Shown here: positions 1 through 7,257 of the stretch, one piece after another
How positions within the stretch are numbered: position 1 is the first letter of the stretch
How the letters are laid out: each line of letters opens with the position of its first letter
IMG/VR virus record: IMGVR_UViG_3300045303_000172
Coordinates: 1-64,000 of that record
Direction: 5' to 3' (one strand)
Length of the DNA stretch: 64,000 nt
From: a virus
Made by a program: the position numbers and the translations under genes
The notes under the pieces: model-generated
The model's database searches: none
What the model saw: the letters and a program-made list of their open reading frames with translations, nothing else
What the model was told of the DNA's origin: nothing

Positions 1-612
1 GCGTCCCTCGCGGCCATCGCGGCCATCGTGTCCCTCGCGTCCCTCGCGTCCATCGCGGCCATCGCGTCCCTCGCGGCCCTCGCGGCCATCGCGGCCCTCG
101 CGGCCCTCGCGGCCCTCGCGGCCCTCGTGTCCCTCGCGGCCATCGCGGCCCTCGCGTCCCTCGCGTCCCTCGCGTCCATCGCGGCCATCGTGTCCCTCGC
201 GGCCATCGTGTCCCTCGCGGCCCTCGCGGCCATCGCGGCCATCGCGGCTCTCGCGGCCATCGCGGCTCTCGCGGCCATCGCGGCCATCGCGGCTCTCGCG
301 TCCATCGCGGCCCTCGCGGCCATCGCGGCCCTCGCGGCCAGCGCGTCCATCGCGTCCATCGCGTCCCTCGCGTCCCTCGCGTCCATCGCGGCCCTCGCGT
401 CCCTCGCGGCCATCGCGGCCCTCGCGTCCATCGCGGCCATCGCGTCCTTCGCGGCCATCGCGTCCTTCGCGGCCCTCGCGGCCCTCGCGGCCATCGCGGC
501 CCTCGCGGCCCTCGCGGCCCTCGCGTCCCTCGCGTCCCTCGCGGCCCTCGCGTCCTTCGCGTCCCTCGCGTCCATCGCGGCCCTCGCGTCCTTCGCGGCC
601 CTCGCGTCCATC
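1..612. repeat. 9-bp tandem repeat, about 68 units
   Basis: Uninterrupted 9-bp units of the form GCG-(G/T)CC-(A/C/T)TC fill the first 612 bases. Only a few positions vary: GCG or GTG, GCC or TCC, and CTC, ATC or TTC. A few units have GCT or AGC variants. There are no spacers, so this is a microsatellite-like coding repeat and not a CRISPR array. Almost every frame on both strands is open through it. The array continues past the left edge. Confidence 0.97.
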
Positions 613-815
613 GCGGGATTAATCGCTTTTAGGACTTCTTCGAGCGCTCGCGCTATGGGCTGTTCCGTGCGTAGCGACCAGCCATACGGCAACCTCACAA
701 TGTTGCGTTTGACATTGAGCTCGCGTAGATAGGCACTGAGCGCCCGCAAAATATCAGCCTCATCCAGACGGCCAGGAAAATTGCAGGCTTCCGTGTAGGC
801 TTTTAGACTCTGCAT
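1..815 (-). CDS. Ala/Arg/Asp tandem-repeat protein (partial, runs off the left edge)
   Basis: Read on the minus strand, an ATG at 815-813 opens a frame with no stop down to the window edge, at least 271 codons. The first 68 residues are ordinary sequence (begins [20 protein letters not shown]). From residue 69 the protein is a run of three-residue units Ala-(Arg/Met/Lys)-(Asp/Ala), each from one 9-bp DNA unit. It starts 3 bp after the stop of the gene at 819-1148, so the two look co-transcribed. From memory, similar Asp-Ala-Arg repeat proteins pair with similar small partners in Planctomycetes-like genomes (DUF6745-type); I cannot verify this. Function unknown; charged helical or scaffold roles are possible. 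The frame is chosen because the non-repeat N-terminus reads straight into the repeat. Confidence 0.7.
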   Translation of the reverse strand, partial: MQSLKAYTEACNFPGRLDEADILRALSAYLRELNVKRNIVRLPYGWSLRTEQPIARALEEVLKAINPAMDARAAKDARAAMDARDAKDARAARDARDARAARAARAAMAARAARAAKDAMAAKDAMAAMDARAAMAARDARAAMDARDARDAMDAMDALAARAAMAARAAMDARAAMAAMAARAAMAARAAMAAMAARAARDTMAARDTMAAMDARDARDARAAMAARDTRAARAARAARAAMAARAARDAMAAMDARDARDTMAAMAARD

Positions 816-818
816 AAG

Positions 819-1148
819 TCAATCCTGGACGCGGCGAATAGCTTCCGGGGAGTACTCGCGCTGACGCACGATTCGATACGTCCCAGGCGGGATTGTGATA
901 GTCGCGTGTTCCTGGTGCTCCAATAAGGCGTTGCCTTCTTTCACCAGCAAAAACAGATCATCCTGCGACGGTAGTTGCAGCAGATCGACCGCATTGGAGT
1001 CAGCAATGCTGTGGTGGTGGCCTGTTGCCTCACCTTCGGCGAGCACCAGTCTTCGATGTTTAGCCTTAGCCCGTTTGGCTGCCTTCGGAATTTCAGAGAT
1101 CGGGACGATTAGAATATCGCCCTGACGATAGATTTGATTGTTTTGCAT
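819..1148 (-). CDS. small conserved protein preceding the repeat protein
   Basis: 109 residues from an ATG at 1148-1146 (begins MQNNQIYRQGDILIVPI). A His-rich stretch, EATGHHHSIAD, sits near residues 40-50, and a basic tail ends PEAIRRVQD. The open frame extends further upstream, but that part crosses the divergent promoter region and does not look coding. The RQGDILIVP...GEATGHHH pattern is, from memory, a conserved small family found beside Ala/Arg/Asp-repeat proteins. No catalytic role is known to me. The repeat gene begins 3 bp downstream. Confidence 0.65.
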   Translation of the reverse strand: MQNNQIYRQGDILIVPISEIPKAAKRAKAKHRRLVLAEGEATGHHHSIADSNAVDLLQLPSQDDLFLLVKEGNALLEHQEHATITIPPGTYRIVRQREYSPEAIRRVQD

Positions 1149-1177
1149 GGGAGGACTCTGCGCTTGGTGGTATCGGC

Positions 1178-1200
1178 TGTCAAGTCGATTGTCGTTGACA
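1178..1200. promoter_or_regulatory. divergent promoter/operator candidate
   Basis: Between the minus-strand pair and the plus-strand early block lie a TGTCAA at 1178-1183 and a TTGACA at 1195-1200. Together they form a 6-bp inverted repeat and give perfect -35 hexamers in both directions. The matching -10 hexamers are poor, so this may be an operator (the next gene is RHH-like) or phage-specific promoters. Confidence 0.3.
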
Positions 1201-1229
1201 TTGGTCTGAAAAGATGGATTGTAGCAGCT

Positions 1230-1379
1230 ATGAGCCGCCCGAAAACCTCCAAACGCACCAATAAAGGCATTAACTTCCCTCCTGAACTTTACGGGCGAAT
1301 TGTGAAGCATAGCGAGAAAACAGGCGTGCCTATTGCTCGCATCGCCCGACGCGCAATCGAGGCCGCTCTCGCTAAGTAA
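1230..1379 (+). CDS. small ribbon-helix-helix-like DNA-binding protein
   Basis: 49 residues from ATG 1230 (begins MSRPKTSKRTNKG). The core reads INFPPELYGRIVKHSEKTGV followed by a helix ARIARRAIEAAL. This matches the strand-helix-helix layout of CopG/Arc-type regulators, where a short beta strand contacts DNA. It is the first gene of the plus-strand block and lies just after an inverted repeat, so autoregulation of the divergent region is plausible. The assignment rests on pattern only. Confidence 0.55.
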   Translation: MSRPKTSKRTNKGINFPPELYGRIVKHSEKTGVPIARIARRAIEAALAK

Positions 1380-1401
1380 TCCACCACACCAAATACACCC
1401 T

Positions 1402-2799
1402 ATGTTCAAGTTCACCCGTCTCCGTATTAAAAACCTTGGCCCCATTGTCGATACCGATCTGGCTCTCGACATGCCTCTGGTGATTCTCTTTGGCGAAATC
1501 GCGCAGGGCAAAACGAAGCACCTCGACGCTGTTCGCTACGTCTGCGGTGGCGCGTTCCCGCAGGACATTATCAGGCACGGCCAGAAAGAAGCCGTAGTCG
1601 AATTGGACTTCACCGACGGCTCCATCAAGCGCGAGTGGTATTGGTCCAGGGCGACAGAGGGGAAGCCCAGCGAAATCAAGGCTCGACCTGTGCAACTCAT
1701 TCGCAAAGGGCGCCTCGTTGAAAACCCAGTGGCTGAATTGAAGCGGCTTTTGAACCCGTTCATGCTGAACCAGGACTACTTTCGCAGCATGACCGAGGAT
1801 GCGCGGAAGCAATACCTCGTGGACCTCGTAGGCGTTGATACGTCGGCGCTGGACACCGAAGCAACCGCCGCGGCCAGCAAAGCCAAAGACCTGCGGGCCA
1901 AGTTGACCGGCTACGGGGACATTGACCTGACAGAAGTTAAAGAAGTGGACACGGCTGCACTGCGTCAGGAGCTTGCGACGATCCGCACCATGCACGAATC
2001 GAAGGTTGAGGCTTGGAAGAGGGAACGCACAGCGCAGGCCAACGCTCACGCGGCCGCCATCAAGGCTGTTGAGGATGAAAACGACATCATTCGCCAGGGC
2101 AACTCCACGTTCGACCGCGCCTTGCAGACACAGGACGCCTCCAAACTGGAGCTTGCCCGGTTGCAAAAGGCAGTCACCGACCTCCAGGACAGGATGCAGG
2201 CGAATACGCGCTGGATGGCAGATCACCCAAAACAACCTGAGAAACCACTGCCAAGCCAACCGGTAGCGCCAGAGCTCCCCACGGCACCAGACACTTCGGA
2301 GATCGAAGCCAAGCTCCAGAACGCGGCCGCGCAGAACGTTCGCGCTGAGAGTTACAAGCAGAACCTTGAACGCGAGAAGAAACGGCTGGCCGATGAAACC
2401 GCGTTGAAGGCGCTCGAAGACCGCCAACGGCAGATCAAGGCCGAAAAGATCGCAGCGCTCTCCAAGGTCAGTGAGAACAGCGGTGTCAAGGGCTTGACCT
2501 TCGACGAAGACGGGACACCGAAGTTTGAGGGCGTCACCGTCGGAATGCTCTCGGGATCGCAGATGATGCGGCTTTCGAGCGCGTTGGAGGCGTTGTATCC
2601 AGAGGGCCTCGGAATTCTTTTATTGGATAGAGGGGAGTCACTTGGCCGCTCGATCATGGATTACGTCCAGCACGCGGAGAAGACACATACGACGGTCCTT
2701 GCGACAGTCGTTGGTAATCCGCCGGCGGATGTCCCTGAAAAGGTGGGCGTCTTCATTTGCCGCGACGGTTTGATCTTCGATAAGGAGGCATCCAAGTGA
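1402..2799 (+). CDS. SbcC/RecF-like AAA ATPase
   Basis: 465 residues from ATG 1402 (begins MFKFTRLRIKNLGPI). The N-terminus has the RecF/SbcC fold signature ending in a P-loop written GEIAQGKTKHLDA, where most relatives have GxNGxGKS/T. A long charged, coiled-coil-like middle spans roughly residues 150-370. A C-terminal Walker B-like segment reads GILLLDRGESL. Its stop overlaps the GTG start of the ERF gene (GTGA), and YqaJ follows, so it likely acts with them on DNA ends or recombination intermediates. The odd P-loop leaves ATPase activity uncertain. Confidence 0.75.
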   Translation: MFKFTRLRIKNLGPIVDTDLALDMPLVILFGEIAQGKTKHLDAVRYVCGGAFPQDIIRHGQKEAVVELDFTDGSIKREWYWSRATEGKPSEIKARPVQLIRKGRLVENPVAELKRLLNPFMLNQDYFRSMTEDARKQYLVDLVGVDTSALDTEATAAASKAKDLRAKLTGYGDIDLTEVKEVDTAALRQELATIRTMHESKVEAWKRERTAQANAHAAAIKAVEDENDIIRQGNSTFDRALQTQDASKLELARLQKAVTDLQDRMQANTRWMADHPKQPEKPLPSQPVAPELPTAPDTSEIEAKLQNAAAQNVRAESYKQNLEREKKRLADETALKALEDRQRQIKAEKIAALSKVSENSGVKGLTFDEDGTPKFEGVTVGMLSGSQMMRLSSALEALYPEGLGILLLDRGESLGRSIMDYVQHAEKTHTTVLATVVGNPPADVPEKVGVFICRDGLIFDKEASK

Positions 2800-3551
2800 A
2801 CGCCAAAGAAGCTGCCGAAGCGTTAGCGGTTCGTGTCGAATCTCAGACCGCCGTTGCCAAGCCGCTGCCGACGCCAGCGGATATGCTCCAAGCCGTTATC
2901 CAGGGCGGCGTAACCCAGGAGAACGTGGCCGCGGTCAAAGAGATCGTCGGCCTTTACGAGCGTATGGAAGACCGGCGAGCAGCCAAGACCGCCAGCCAGG
3001 CCCTTCGTGAGCTTCAAACCGAGGCTAAGAGCATCGCGGGAACAAAGGGCGTCCCGGATAAGCAGGGCAACATCAAATACAAATATGCCCCCTACGAGGA
3101 AATCATGGCGAAGGCTCAACCACTGCTGACGAAATACGGGTTCAGCGTCCGGTTCTCACAGAAGATGGAGTCTGACCGAACTACCGTGACTTGCATCCTC
3201 ACCCACGACGACGGACACGCCTTCACTAACGAATTCACCGTACGGGTTGGCAGCGGGCCACCGAACGCAACCGCTCCCCAGGCTGACGCAGGAGCCGGGA
3301 CCACAGCCCAACGTGAGGCGTTCTGTGACGCTCTCAACATCGTTCGCTGCCGCGACGATGACGCGCACCTGGTTGGAGCGCCCATTACCAAGGACCAAGC
3401 CGACGAGCTAGAACGGCGCGTGCATGAAACAAACTCGGATAAGGCAGCGTTTCTCAAGCTGGCCGGGGCAGCGACGTTTGCCGAGATTGGCAGCGTGAAA
3501 TACGAGATGTTGGACCAGCTTTTACAGCGTAAAGAGAAGAGGGGTAAGTAG
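2796..3551 (+). CDS. erf: ERF-family single-strand annealing protein
   Basis: 251 residues starting at GTG 2796, preceded by an AAGGAGG ribosome site at 2782-2788 and overlapping the upstream stop. The ERF core is visible: YKYAPYEEIMAKAQPLLTKY near residues 90-110, then a beta-rich part with THDDGH, then a conserved TTAQREAFCDALNIV helix near 168-182. ERF proteins anneal complementary single strands during phage recombination and genome circularisation. The partner exonuclease is the next gene, giving a classic annealase-exonuclease pair. Confidence 0.85.
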   Translation: MNAKEAAEALAVRVESQTAVAKPLPTPADMLQAVIQGGVTQENVAAVKEIVGLYERMEDRRAAKTASQALRELQTEAKSIAGTKGVPDKQGNIKYKYAPYEEIMAKAQPLLTKYGFSVRFSQKMESDRTTVTCILTHDDGHAFTNEFTVRVGSGPPNATAPQADAGAGTTAQREAFCDALNIVRCRDDDAHLVGAPITKDQADELERRVHETNSDKAAFLKLAGAATFAEIGSVKYEMLDQLLQRKEKRGK

Positions 3552-3553
3552 GC

Positions 3554-4237
3554 ATGAAGATTCACACTGAGTTCCAGCAAAATTCCCTCGAATGGCTTTT
3601 GGCGAGAGCCGGGGTTGTCACCGCCAGCGAGTTCGATTCAATCATGACGCCCGAGTTCAAGCCGCGGACTGGCGAAACCGTGAAGTCCTACCTCGCCTTA
3701 AAGCTGGCCGAGTGGTGGACGGGTGGCCCCATGCCGGGGTTCAATACGATCGACATGGAGTTTGGGAAAATCCGGGAGGACGAAGCCATCCCGACTTACA
3801 CCCTCGAAACCGGCATTGCGATTCAGCGCGTAGCCTTCATCACGACCGACGACGGAAAGATTGGGTGCTCGCCGGACGGACTGATCGGCGACGACTCAGG
3901 CATTGAGGTAAAATGCCCGCTTCCGCAGACACATGTAAAATATCTACTGAGCGGCATTGTTCCGAAGGACTACGCCGCTCAGGTCCACGGCGCCATGTAC
4001 GTGACTGGCCGTTCGCATTGGGTTTTCATGTCCTACTCGCCGAGGTTCCCGTTGCTCATTATCGACGTAGAGCGTGACGAAGAGATCCAGGAGAAGATTG
4101 GTTCTGCCTTGGGTGACTTCCTTGAGATGCTGGCCGAGGCGCAGGAACGGCTGATCGCGCTCAACGGTGGACCGCCGCGCAGACTTGAGCCGTCAGTCCC
4201 AATCGTTAAGAAGGTAGTGGAGGACATCTACGCATGA
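3554..4237 (+). CDS. YqaJ/lambda-exonuclease family nuclease
   Basis: 227 residues from ATG 3554. The PD-(D/E)XK nuclease core is visible: an N-terminal EWLLARAGVVTASEF, the GCSPDGLIGDD motif supplying the catalytic Asp, and IEVKCPLP supplying the Glu-x-Lys pair. The family degrades one strand of linear duplex to make 3' single strands for an annealing protein. Placement right after ERF fits. Its last codons overlap the start of the next gene. Confidence 0.85.
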   Translation: MKIHTEFQQNSLEWLLARAGVVTASEFDSIMTPEFKPRTGETVKSYLALKLAEWWTGGPMPGFNTIDMEFGKIREDEAIPTYTLETGIAIQRVAFITTDDGKIGCSPDGLIGDDSGIEVKCPLPQTHVKYLLSGIVPKDYAAQVHGAMYVTGRSHWVFMSYSPRFPLLIIDVERDEEIQEKIGSALGDFLEMLAEAQERLIALNGGPPRRLEPSVPIVKKVVEDIYA

Positions 4238-4605
4238 GCAGCAAAATTCAAATCGAATCACTCGCCTGCGGAGCTGGCGACATCAAGCTCTCGTTCAACT
4301 CCAACGACCCGATGGAAGTCGAACGAGCCAAGCGTGTAGTCGTTGACATGCTCCGCAGAGGTTACAGCCTCTTCATTCAAGGCACCGATGGCACCATGAC
4401 CCGAGTCGCAGCCTTCGACGAAAAGGCCGGGTGCTATCTCATTGCCTGCGGACCTGAGATTGCGCCGACGCCATTGACCGAGGAAGAGAAAGTCGTTGAA
4501 CCACCGCCAGCAGTAGAGCCGAAGCGCGGACGTGGCCGACCGCGTAAAGCCGTTAAAATGTCCCACGCCAAAGTCGTTGCTGTTGGCCGTTCTGCTGGAG
4601 GGTGA
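4234..4605 (+). CDS. small protein with C-terminal AT-hook-like motif
   Basis: 123 residues from ATG 4234, overlapping the nuclease stop. The N-terminal half (residues 1-75) looks like a compact alpha/beta domain of unknown family. A Pro-rich linker leads to KRGRGRPRK near residue 100, a textbook AT-hook that would bind the minor groove of AT-rich DNA. It could be an accessory DNA-binding factor of the recombination operon; this is inference from the motif and position. Confidence 0.65.
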   Translation: MSSKIQIESLACGAGDIKLSFNSNDPMEVERAKRVVVDMLRRGYSLFIQGTDGTMTRVAAFDEKAGCYLIACGPEIAPTPLTEEEKVVEPPPAVEPKRGRGRPRKAVKMSHAKVVAVGRSAGG

Positions 4606-4607
4606 TT

Positions 4608-5318
4608 ATGCCGCCGACACTTCCAACCTACCGACAACTTGCCTCTCGCTCTGTCGCCGCCGCGAAAGAGAAGCATGAGTGGGCAGGCTTTCCTATGCCC
4701 ATCGAAGGCCAACGGCTTGTCATTGCCGATGGCTACCCCTATAAGGACGGCTTGGAACGCTTCCAGTTCGGAACCACGCTACACGTCGATACCACCGAGA
4801 CAGTCAACGAGTGCCCTGACTGCGAGATAAACCGCTTCTACTCCTGTTACAAAGGGACGGACGTCGTTGTAATCAGACAGGCGAACGGGCGTACGACTTA
4901 CGGGCTCAATACTCACAACCGGGCTAAGATGCTGCTGGATACCATTGGCGCATCGTTCGCTTGGCCGATGGAGGCCGAGCTGAAAGCAACCGAGAAACTA
5001 GAGGAACTGATCGGGCGCGACCGATTGACGGTCTATCTACTCACCGGCTGCTTCCTGGAAACGAGCAAGCGTAGCGGCGTCATTTATATGTTCCGCAAGT
5101 CCCGCCCAACGATTGCCATTTCACAGAGCGATGGCGAATTGAAGATCCTCTGCGCCCTCTGCCTGCACCCGGTTGGCTATTATCAGGGGACGTGGGCGGG
5201 GACGATGACGCCGACCGACGACGTTGTGGCGCATCTCATTTTGATGCGTGGCGATGAACACAAGTATTGGGCGCATTCCAGCCAGCATCCGGCGTATAGA
5301 CACGAGGCCGGGCTATGA
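4608..5318 (+). CDS. hypothetical protein, early operon
   Basis: 236 residues if started at ATG 4608, which has a GGAGG 6 bp upstream (4597-4601). A GTG at 4602 would overlap that site and is less likely. Scattered cysteines (NECPDCEINRFYSC near residues 64-77 and ILCALCLHPVG near 193) suggest metal binding. No family recognised. The 3' end overlaps the next gene by 4 bp. Confidence 0.6.
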   Translation: MPPTLPTYRQLASRSVAAAKEKHEWAGFPMPIEGQRLVIADGYPYKDGLERFQFGTTLHVDTTETVNECPDCEINRFYSCYKGTDVVVIRQANGRTTYGLNTHNRAKMLLDTIGASFAWPMEAELKATEKLEELIGRDRLTVYLLTGCFLETSKRSGVIYMFRKSRPTIAISQSDGELKILCALCLHPVGYYQGTWAGTMTPTDDVVAHLILMRGDEHKYWAHSSQHPAYRHEAGL

Positions 5319-5500
5319 GCGACGACACCAAACGCGGAGAAGACCGAGAGTTGCGCTGTGACTTCTGCGACAAGGTTTCGTCCATTATGCAAGTCGAGAT
5401 CGAATACGAGACTGAGCCAAACACGCTTACGAACCTACGAAGCGTAGGATACGTTAAATGGAAGTGCCCATTCTGCGGCTGCTTCAACCCTGAAACATGA
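5315..5500 (+). CDS. small zinc-ribbon protein
   Basis: 61 residues with two CxxC pairs (LRCDFCDK near 13-20 and WKCPFCGC near 49-56), the usual layout of a zinc ribbon. It overlaps both neighbours by 4 bp, so it is translationally coupled. Function unknown. Confidence 0.6.
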   Translation: MSDDTKRGEDRELRCDFCDKVSSIMQVEIEYETEPNTLTNLRSVGYVKWKCPFCGCFNPET

Positions 5501-5898
5501 GCACCAAAAAGAAAGTTGTTTTCAGCTTCGACGAAGAAGTGAGCCCCGGACGATTTGAGACTCGGAGCCTGATTGGGCGCATCGGTAAGCACAAGAGCGG
5601 GCCGCGAGACATGCCGGACTGGGTATCGCGTGACTACGCTCTGGTTGTGCCGTGCAAATTCATCCGTTGTCCGCTGAACCGCTCTGAACATTGCTCGATG
5701 CCGAGCGGGATAAAGATCGGAGCCGACGCTTCTTGCACGACCGGGCGCGATCTTGTGGACAAGCCCCCTGTCCAACCAAAGCGAACGGTTTGCAAGTGGT
5801 GTGGCGGAGAAATCGTTCCCGAGTATTCAGAGTTCGGGCGTCCGATTGTTTGGCAGCACCTCAACGAGAAACTCAGCCACCAAGCTGAACCACGATGA
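5497..5898 (+). CDS. Cys-containing hypothetical protein
   Basis: 133 residues from ATG 5497. Cysteines cluster at CKFIRCPLNRSEHC (around 53-66) and CKWCGGEI (around 98-105), suggesting one or two zinc sites. The basic, Lys-rich start and metal knuckles are typical of small phage nucleic-acid-associated proteins. No family recognised. Confidence 0.6.
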   Translation: MSTKKKVVFSFDEEVSPGRFETRSLIGRIGKHKSGPRDMPDWVSRDYALVVPCKFIRCPLNRSEHCSMPSGIKIGADASCTTGRDLVDKPPVQPKRTVCKWCGGEIVPEYSEFGRPIVWQHLNEKLSHQAEPR

Positions 5899-6071
5899 AG
5901 GAAAAGAAAAAGCACCGTCGCCTGATCCGCGTGCAGATGAACCTGGACGAGCTTAATTCGTTGCCGCCACTTCTCCGCAGCCGGATCATCAGCCGCGCCT
6001 ATCGTGAGTCGGTAAAGGAGCGCAAACTGCAAAGGTTCCAGGACGCGCTCGATTACGAGGAAGATCTGTGA
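5895..6071 (+). CDS. small basic hypothetical protein
   Basis: 58 residues from ATG 5895 (begins MKEKKKHRRLIRVQMNLDEL), overlapping the previous stop by 4 bp and itself overlapped by the GTG of the next gene. It is mostly helical and basic. The tight overlaps on both sides support it as a real gene although it is short. Confidence 0.6.
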   Translation: MKEKKKHRRLIRVQMNLDELNSLPPLLRSRIISRAYRESVKERKLQRFQDALDYEEDL

Positions 6072-6325
6072 CCGCCAGCCAGCTCCAGAACATCTGTCGC
6101 ATCCTCAGTAACAACGGCTGGTGCCGCTACTGGCTCAATTTCTACAACACCGAGAAACACGTCGACATGGCTATCCACTGCATCGACTATAAAGGGACGC
6201 CGCAGTCGGTCTATGGACTGGAAGCGAAAGGCTTTCGACATGCGGACGCGATGGGGTTGACTGGCGTTTACATCATCAAGCGCACGAACGACGATGGCAG
6301 CGATTTTGAGAGCAAGGTTTTCTAG
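6068..6325 (+). CDS. hypothetical protein
   Basis: 85 residues from a GTG at 6068 that overlaps the upstream TGA. It has an alpha/beta look (NNGWCRYWLNFYNTEKHVDM, then YIIKRTNDDGSDFESKVF). No family recognised. A 35-bp gap follows before the VWA gene. Confidence 0.55.
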   Translation: MTASQLQNICRILSNNGWCRYWLNFYNTEKHVDMAIHCIDYKGTPQSVYGLEAKGFRHADAMGLTGVYIIKRTNDDGSDFESKVF

Positions 6326-6360
6326 ACGGTAAACAAAACACACCTAACGAAAGTTAAACT

Positions 6361-7257
6361 ATGGGATACGGAACATTCGACGCGGGAGCCTACCGCTCGT
6401 TCAGTGCGAGCACGGCCAGCAAATCCACGGACGAGATTTATTCGTCCCGCAACCTCCACAAAGACCTAGACCCAAAAGGCGTCAAGCTCCGCGAATCCCG
6501 CGACAGCGCCGACAACCCCAGCTCGACGCCAATCATCGTCGCCATCGACGTGACCGGCAGCATGGGTATGATCGCTGACGTGCTCGCGCGCCAGGGGCTC
6601 GGCACGCTGTTCAAGGAACTACTCGAAGGCAAAGCGGCAGCCAACCCGCACCTGATGTTCATGGCCATTGGGGACGCTTACTGCGACCAAGCGCCGTTGC
6701 AGGTATCGCAGTTCGAGGCCGACAACCGCATCGTTGAGCAACTTACGAAAATCTGGATCGAGCACGGTGGCGGCGGAAACGATTCCGAGAGTTACAATCT
6801 GCCGTGGTATTTTGCGGCCAACCACACCGAACACGACAGCATGGTGAAAAGGGGAAAGCGTGGCTATTTGTTTACGGTCGGTGATGAGTGCGCCCCGCAA
6901 TCTCTCACTTGCGACCAGATCGAGAGATTCATCGGTGACAAGATGGAGCGCGCCCAGTTCAGCGACGAGATGCTCCGCGACGCACAGCGCAAGTACGAGT
7001 GCTACCACGTCGTCATTGCTGAAGGCGATCATGCCCGTAGCCACGCCGATCAAGTGCGCCAAACTTGGGCCGACATGGTTGGTCAGCGCATGATCTGGCT
7101 CAAAGATCACACGAAGCTGGCTGAAACGGTGGTAAGCGCCATCGCTATTGCTGAGGGCCAAGCAGCCGAAGCGGCCAAGAAGTTTGGTGTCCACGTCTTT
7201 GACGCTGTGAAGAACCTGCCAGCCAGCAAAACTCCACGTCTTGCGCTTACGGCATGA
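6361..7257 (+). CDS. von Willebrand factor A domain protein
   Basis: 298 residues from ATG 6361. The VWA fold begins near residue 57 with IIVAIDVTGSMGM; DVTGS is the metal-ion-dependent adhesion motif DxSxS with Thr in the second position. Further conserved parts are HGGGGND (near 139) and FTVGDECAP (near 172). VWA domains mediate protein binding through the bound metal. In phages such soluble VWA proteins are of unknown role. The stop overlaps the ATG of the synthetase gene. Confidence 0.8.
   Translation: MGYGTFDAGAYRSFSASTASKSTDEIYSSRNLHKDLDPKGVKLRESRDSADNPSSTPIIVAIDVTGSMGMIADVLARQGLGTLFKELLEGKAAANPHLMFMAIGDAYCDQAPLQVSQFEADNRIVEQLTKIWIEHGGGGNDSESYNLPWYFAANHTEHDSMVKRGKRGYLFTVGDECAPQSLTCDQIERFIGDKMERAQFSDEMLRDAQRKYECYHVVIAEGDHARSHADQVRQTWADMVGQRMIWLKDHTKLAETVVSAIAIAEGQAAEAAKKFGVHVFDAVKNLPASKTPRLALTA

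Noticed and set aside
1-612. Possible CRISPR-like array
   Set aside because: There are no spacers; units are contiguous 9-bp coding repeats.
1-618. Collagen-like Gly-x-Arg/Asp/Glu minus frame
   Set aside because: A stop at 619-621 lies just before the repeat and there is no start codon in that frame.
28-732. Plus-strand frame of Ala/Ser/Leu/Ile repeats, 234 residues
   Set aside because: It is the opposite-strand reading of the 9-bp repeat. Only the minus strand joins the repeat to a normal protein and a start codon.
1149-1511. N-terminal extension of the gene at 819-1148
   Set aside because: It crosses the divergent promoter gap and the RHH-like gene, and the residues do not look coding.
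1372-2427. Long minus-strand frame of 351 residues
   Set aside because: Antisense to the ATPase gene; no motifs and no supporting context.
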